The position numbers and the translations under genes are program-made. From Bacillota bacterium (GTDB lineage: Bacteria; Bacillota; Clostridia; Lachnospirales; Lachnospiraceae): 64,000 nt of DNA. Each line of letters opens with the position of its first letter. Position 1 is the first letter of the stretch. The DNA is taken from the NCBI GenBank assembly GCA_023413555.1, contig JAEZPG010000017.1:32448-96447 (forward strand). Reading direction: 5' to 3'. Of this stretch, positions 62,068 through 64,000 are shown one piece after another. The notes under the pieces are model-generated. The model did no database searches, was not told where the DNA came from, and saw nothing but the letters and a program-made list of their open reading frames with translations.

Positions 62068-63762
62068 TTATATTTGAAAATAGTCCACAATACTATCCAA
62101 GTGCTTTGCACTTTCTTTGCTCTTTCTAGATTCTTGTAATACTTCATCTGCCTTAGTTGTAATATTGGATGTCATCATTGCAATGTTAGCAGTTCCTTCT
62201 GCTCCTTCTAATGACGCTGTTGTAACTTCTTCAATAGCCTGTCTCATTTGTGTTATATGTTCATATAATACTTCAGCGATATCATTTATTTCAGAAACCA
62301 CAATACGAATTTGCTCTGCATCATCATCGTACTGTACACCTGTTGCCACCATCATATCATAATCTTTTAGAACACGATTATCTACAAAATCAAGAAGTGC
62401 CTGAGAATGACCTACTACTCCACCTACTGCCTCTGACACCGCCTCCGTTATAGTACTTATCTTTGAGACTGCTTCTTTTGAGTTATCAGCCAATACCCCA
62501 ATCTGATCAGCTACTACTGCAAAACCTTTACCAGACTCACCAGCTCGAGCCGCTTCGATGGAAGCATTCAGTGCTAGAAGATTTGTTTGAGAGGTAATAT
62601 CTAATATAGTCTGTGACAATGTCTTTATTTCTTCAATTGCTTTCGTCTTTTTAATAGATGATCTAAGTTGATTATTGGAATTATTATACATGAGAATGGC
62701 TTGTTCTCTTGAAGTACTAGTCTTATTTTTCAGTTCTTCTGCACGTTTCTTAATTTCTTCTACTAAAGTTTCACCATTCGCGGTTTTTTCCTTCATACCG
62801 GATATTCTTTCCTCTATTTCATGTGTAGAAGCATTCATTTCCTCAGTGGATGCAGAACTCTCCTCCATGCCCGCTGACAACTCTTCTGTAGACGAAGATA
62901 TGTCCATAATATTATCATGAACTTCTTCTATGTAAGTTAATGTTTGCTGTGCTACATTTTGTAAATTATCCGATTCACCCTTAATATTTCCCACAATTTC
63001 TGCTATTTTTAATTGCATATTCTGAGAGGAGCGCGATATATTACCAATTTCATCCTTACGATTCAGTAGTTTCTCCTCAAAGGCATTATCTAGTTTTCCA
63101 TCTTCAATCGATTTTATCTTGCTCTGCACCTCTTTAATACCCTTTGAAATACTGTTACCGATGAAATAAGAAATCAGGAAGCCAAGAAATAGTGCGATTA
63201 TAGATATACTGATAATAGATATCATTGTACCCTCAAAATCTTCTGATATAATTGTAGTATAGATGCCAACAAACCACATTCCAACTACTGTACCTGAATC
63301 ATCTTTTAATGGTATATAATAGGTTGCTGCAGATTTTCCTAAAATATTAGTTGTTCCAATATAAGGTTCCCCATGATCTATTACCTGCTTAATTACCTCA
63401 TCGGAAGCTTTTGTACCAAGCATAAGTTTTCCTGTCTCATCCTGAACGTTTGTTGTAATCCTGGTATCCTTTTGAAATATTGTAGCAAGAACATCGGTAT
63501 CCTCTGTAAAGTTATTAATAAATTCATGGTTATCATTTATTTCTTGATTCCCTTTAAATAATTTCCCATCCTTCAAAGACCACGATCCTTTGTACCAACT
63601 ATCCAAAAGTTCTAACCCCATATGAGAATAGTGTTTTAATTCGTGATTACTTTTTTTATGTACAAGACTATTTATTTCGCCATTTACAATAACTAGTATT
63701 GACATAATGAGAATAAAAATAACACTTGAAAATGACAATAGTATCTTCTTTCTAATTCTCAT
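62068..63762 (-). CDS. Methyl-accepting chemotaxis protein
   Basis: 564 residues. Membrane helix 1 (~8-30), an extracytoplasmic single-Cache-like sensor (~31-190, with TIFQKDTRITTNV and ATYYIPLKDDSGTVVGMW), membrane helix 2 (~180-205), HAMP (~205-255) and the signalling coiled coil with the tip ITSQTNLLALNASIEAARAG. The ligand is unknown. A good SD (AAAAGGAGG) precedes the ATG. No che genes are adjacent. Confidence 0.94.
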   Translation of the reverse strand: MRIRKKILLSFSSVIFILIMSILVIVNGEINSLVHKKSNHELKHYSHMGLELLDSWYKGSWSLKDGKLFKGNQEINDNHEFINNFTEDTDVLATIFQKDTRITTNVQDETGKLMLGTKASDEVIKQVIDHGEPYIGTTNILGKSAATYYIPLKDDSGTVVGMWFVGIYTTIISEDFEGTMISIISISIIALFLGFLISYFIGNSISKGIKEVQSKIKSIEDGKLDNAFEEKLLNRKDEIGNISRSSQNMQLKIAEIVGNIKGESDNLQNVAQQTLTYIEEVHDNIMDISSSTEELSAGMEESSASTEEMNASTHEIEERISGMKEKTANGETLVEEIKKRAEELKNKTSTSREQAILMYNNSNNQLRSSIKKTKAIEEIKTLSQTILDITSQTNLLALNASIEAARAGESGKGFAVVADQIGVLADNSKEAVSKISTITEAVSEAVGGVVGHSQALLDFVDNRVLKDYDMMVATGVQYDDDAEQIRIVVSEINDIAEVLYEHITQMRQAIEEVTTASLEGAEGTANIAMMTSNITTKADEVLQESRKSKESAKHLDSIVDYFQI

Positions 63763-63879
63763 AGAATCTTCCTCCTTTTTATTGTTATTTATTCCTTATT
63801 TCGTTAATTACTATCTTATTCTACCATATTATAGTTTTTATTGTAATATAATATTTTATTTTTTTACTTTTGCGGTCAG

Positions 63880-64000
63880 TTGTAAAACGAGACGCTTTTT
63901 TGTACACGGAGAATCAATCTTTGTAAGTGAGAATAAATTTTTGTAATCAAAACGCTACTTTTACTACTGTTTGTAAACTAAACGCTACTTTTATAAACGT
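63880..64000. mobile_element. Ordered repeats, probable end of a transposable element (cut by the edge)
   Basis: Four spaced TTGTAA motifs (63880, 63921, 63941, 63971). Two are followed by the same AAACGCTACTTTTA block exactly 30 bases apart, and the first by a related AGACGCTTTTTTG. A series of imperfect 20-mers ordered at one end is the pattern of transposase-binding sites in IS21- or Mu-like elements, and the element would begin with TG at about 63881. No transposase gene is in the window, so the type is uncertain. Confidence 0.5.

Overview
The window is an AT-rich chromosomal segment, most likely from a member of the Clostridia, and the gene mix looks most like Lachnospiraceae. The signs are a FabK-type (flavin) enoyl-ACP reductase in the fatty-acid operon, a PadR/DUF1700/DUF4097 envelope-stress operon, a carboxyspermidine-type polyamine operon, a DegV protein, a Gx-transporter/NusG-II/FMN_bind/ApbE flavinylation set, and small carbohydrate-active genes (GH3-like, GH43). 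Most ribosome sites are strong AGGAGG-like and several genes start with GTG or TTG. No tRNA, rRNA or CRISPR array was seen. I read this by eye only, so family names rest on motifs and not on database searches.

Layout. 1-4016 (minus): queA (cut by the left edge), a DUF815 ATPase and argS, the latter with a perfect consensus promoter. 4337-5593 (plus): a CheX-like phosphatase fused to a helical N-terminal module, followed by a CheY. 5648-7722 (minus): padR-DUF1700-DUF4097-pspC. 8235-9221: a 45-bp palindrome and a DUF2935 gene. 9509-15036 (minus): polyamine operon speA-speE-speB-CASDH-nspC. 15363-21486: zinc ribbon, SDR, gdhA, class Ia ribonucleotide reductase nrdA-nrdB. 21808-26659: amidase-like protein, ADP-ribosylglycohydrolase, small hydrophilic protein, feoA, feoB. 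26748-30937: mgsA, patatin, and a flavinylation cluster with apbE divergent from the FMN_bind gene. 30996-36861 (minus): M23 peptidase, a hybrid histidine kinase and its overlapping REC-GGDEF-BTAD regulator. 37018-46709: phosphoribosyltransferase-like protein, DegV, HAD, YqeY, a GH3-like lipoprotein lacking catalytic residues, GDPD, Na/Ca antiporter, DUF3810, purine permease, cold-shock protein. 47038-50678: YitT with an upstream 30-residue membrane microprotein, a dGTPase-like gene with a broken C-terminus, and GH43. 50679-51953 is a small accessory or decayed patch. 51954-61912 (minus) holds the fatty-acid synthesis operon (acpP-fabK-fabD-fabG-fabF-accB-fabZ-accC-accD-accA-fabK-like), preceded by an ECF sigma factor and a small membrane protein. 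62068-63762 is a chemoreceptor. The right edge carries ordered repeats that look like the end of a transposon.

How the genes work together. The polyamine operon encodes a full route arginine > agmatine > putrescine > carboxyspermidine > spermidine, and also carries an aminopropyltransferase (SpeE) without SpeD in the window. The fab operon makes malonyl-CoA (AccABCD), loads it (FabD), and elongates with FabF/FabG/FabZ/FabK on AcpP, but has no fabH or fab-type regulator in the window. The FMN_bind protein is a likely substrate of the neighbouring ApbE.

The observations most worth a second look are the polyamine gene mix, the REC-GGDEF-BTAD-degenerate-GGDEF regulator, the catalytically dead GH3-like lipoprotein, the dGTPase frameshift, the operator-like dyad on the apbE promoter, the unusual start of the fabK-like gene, the palindrome, the kinase remnant, and the terminal repeats at the right edge. 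No clearly new defence or mobile system was recognised.
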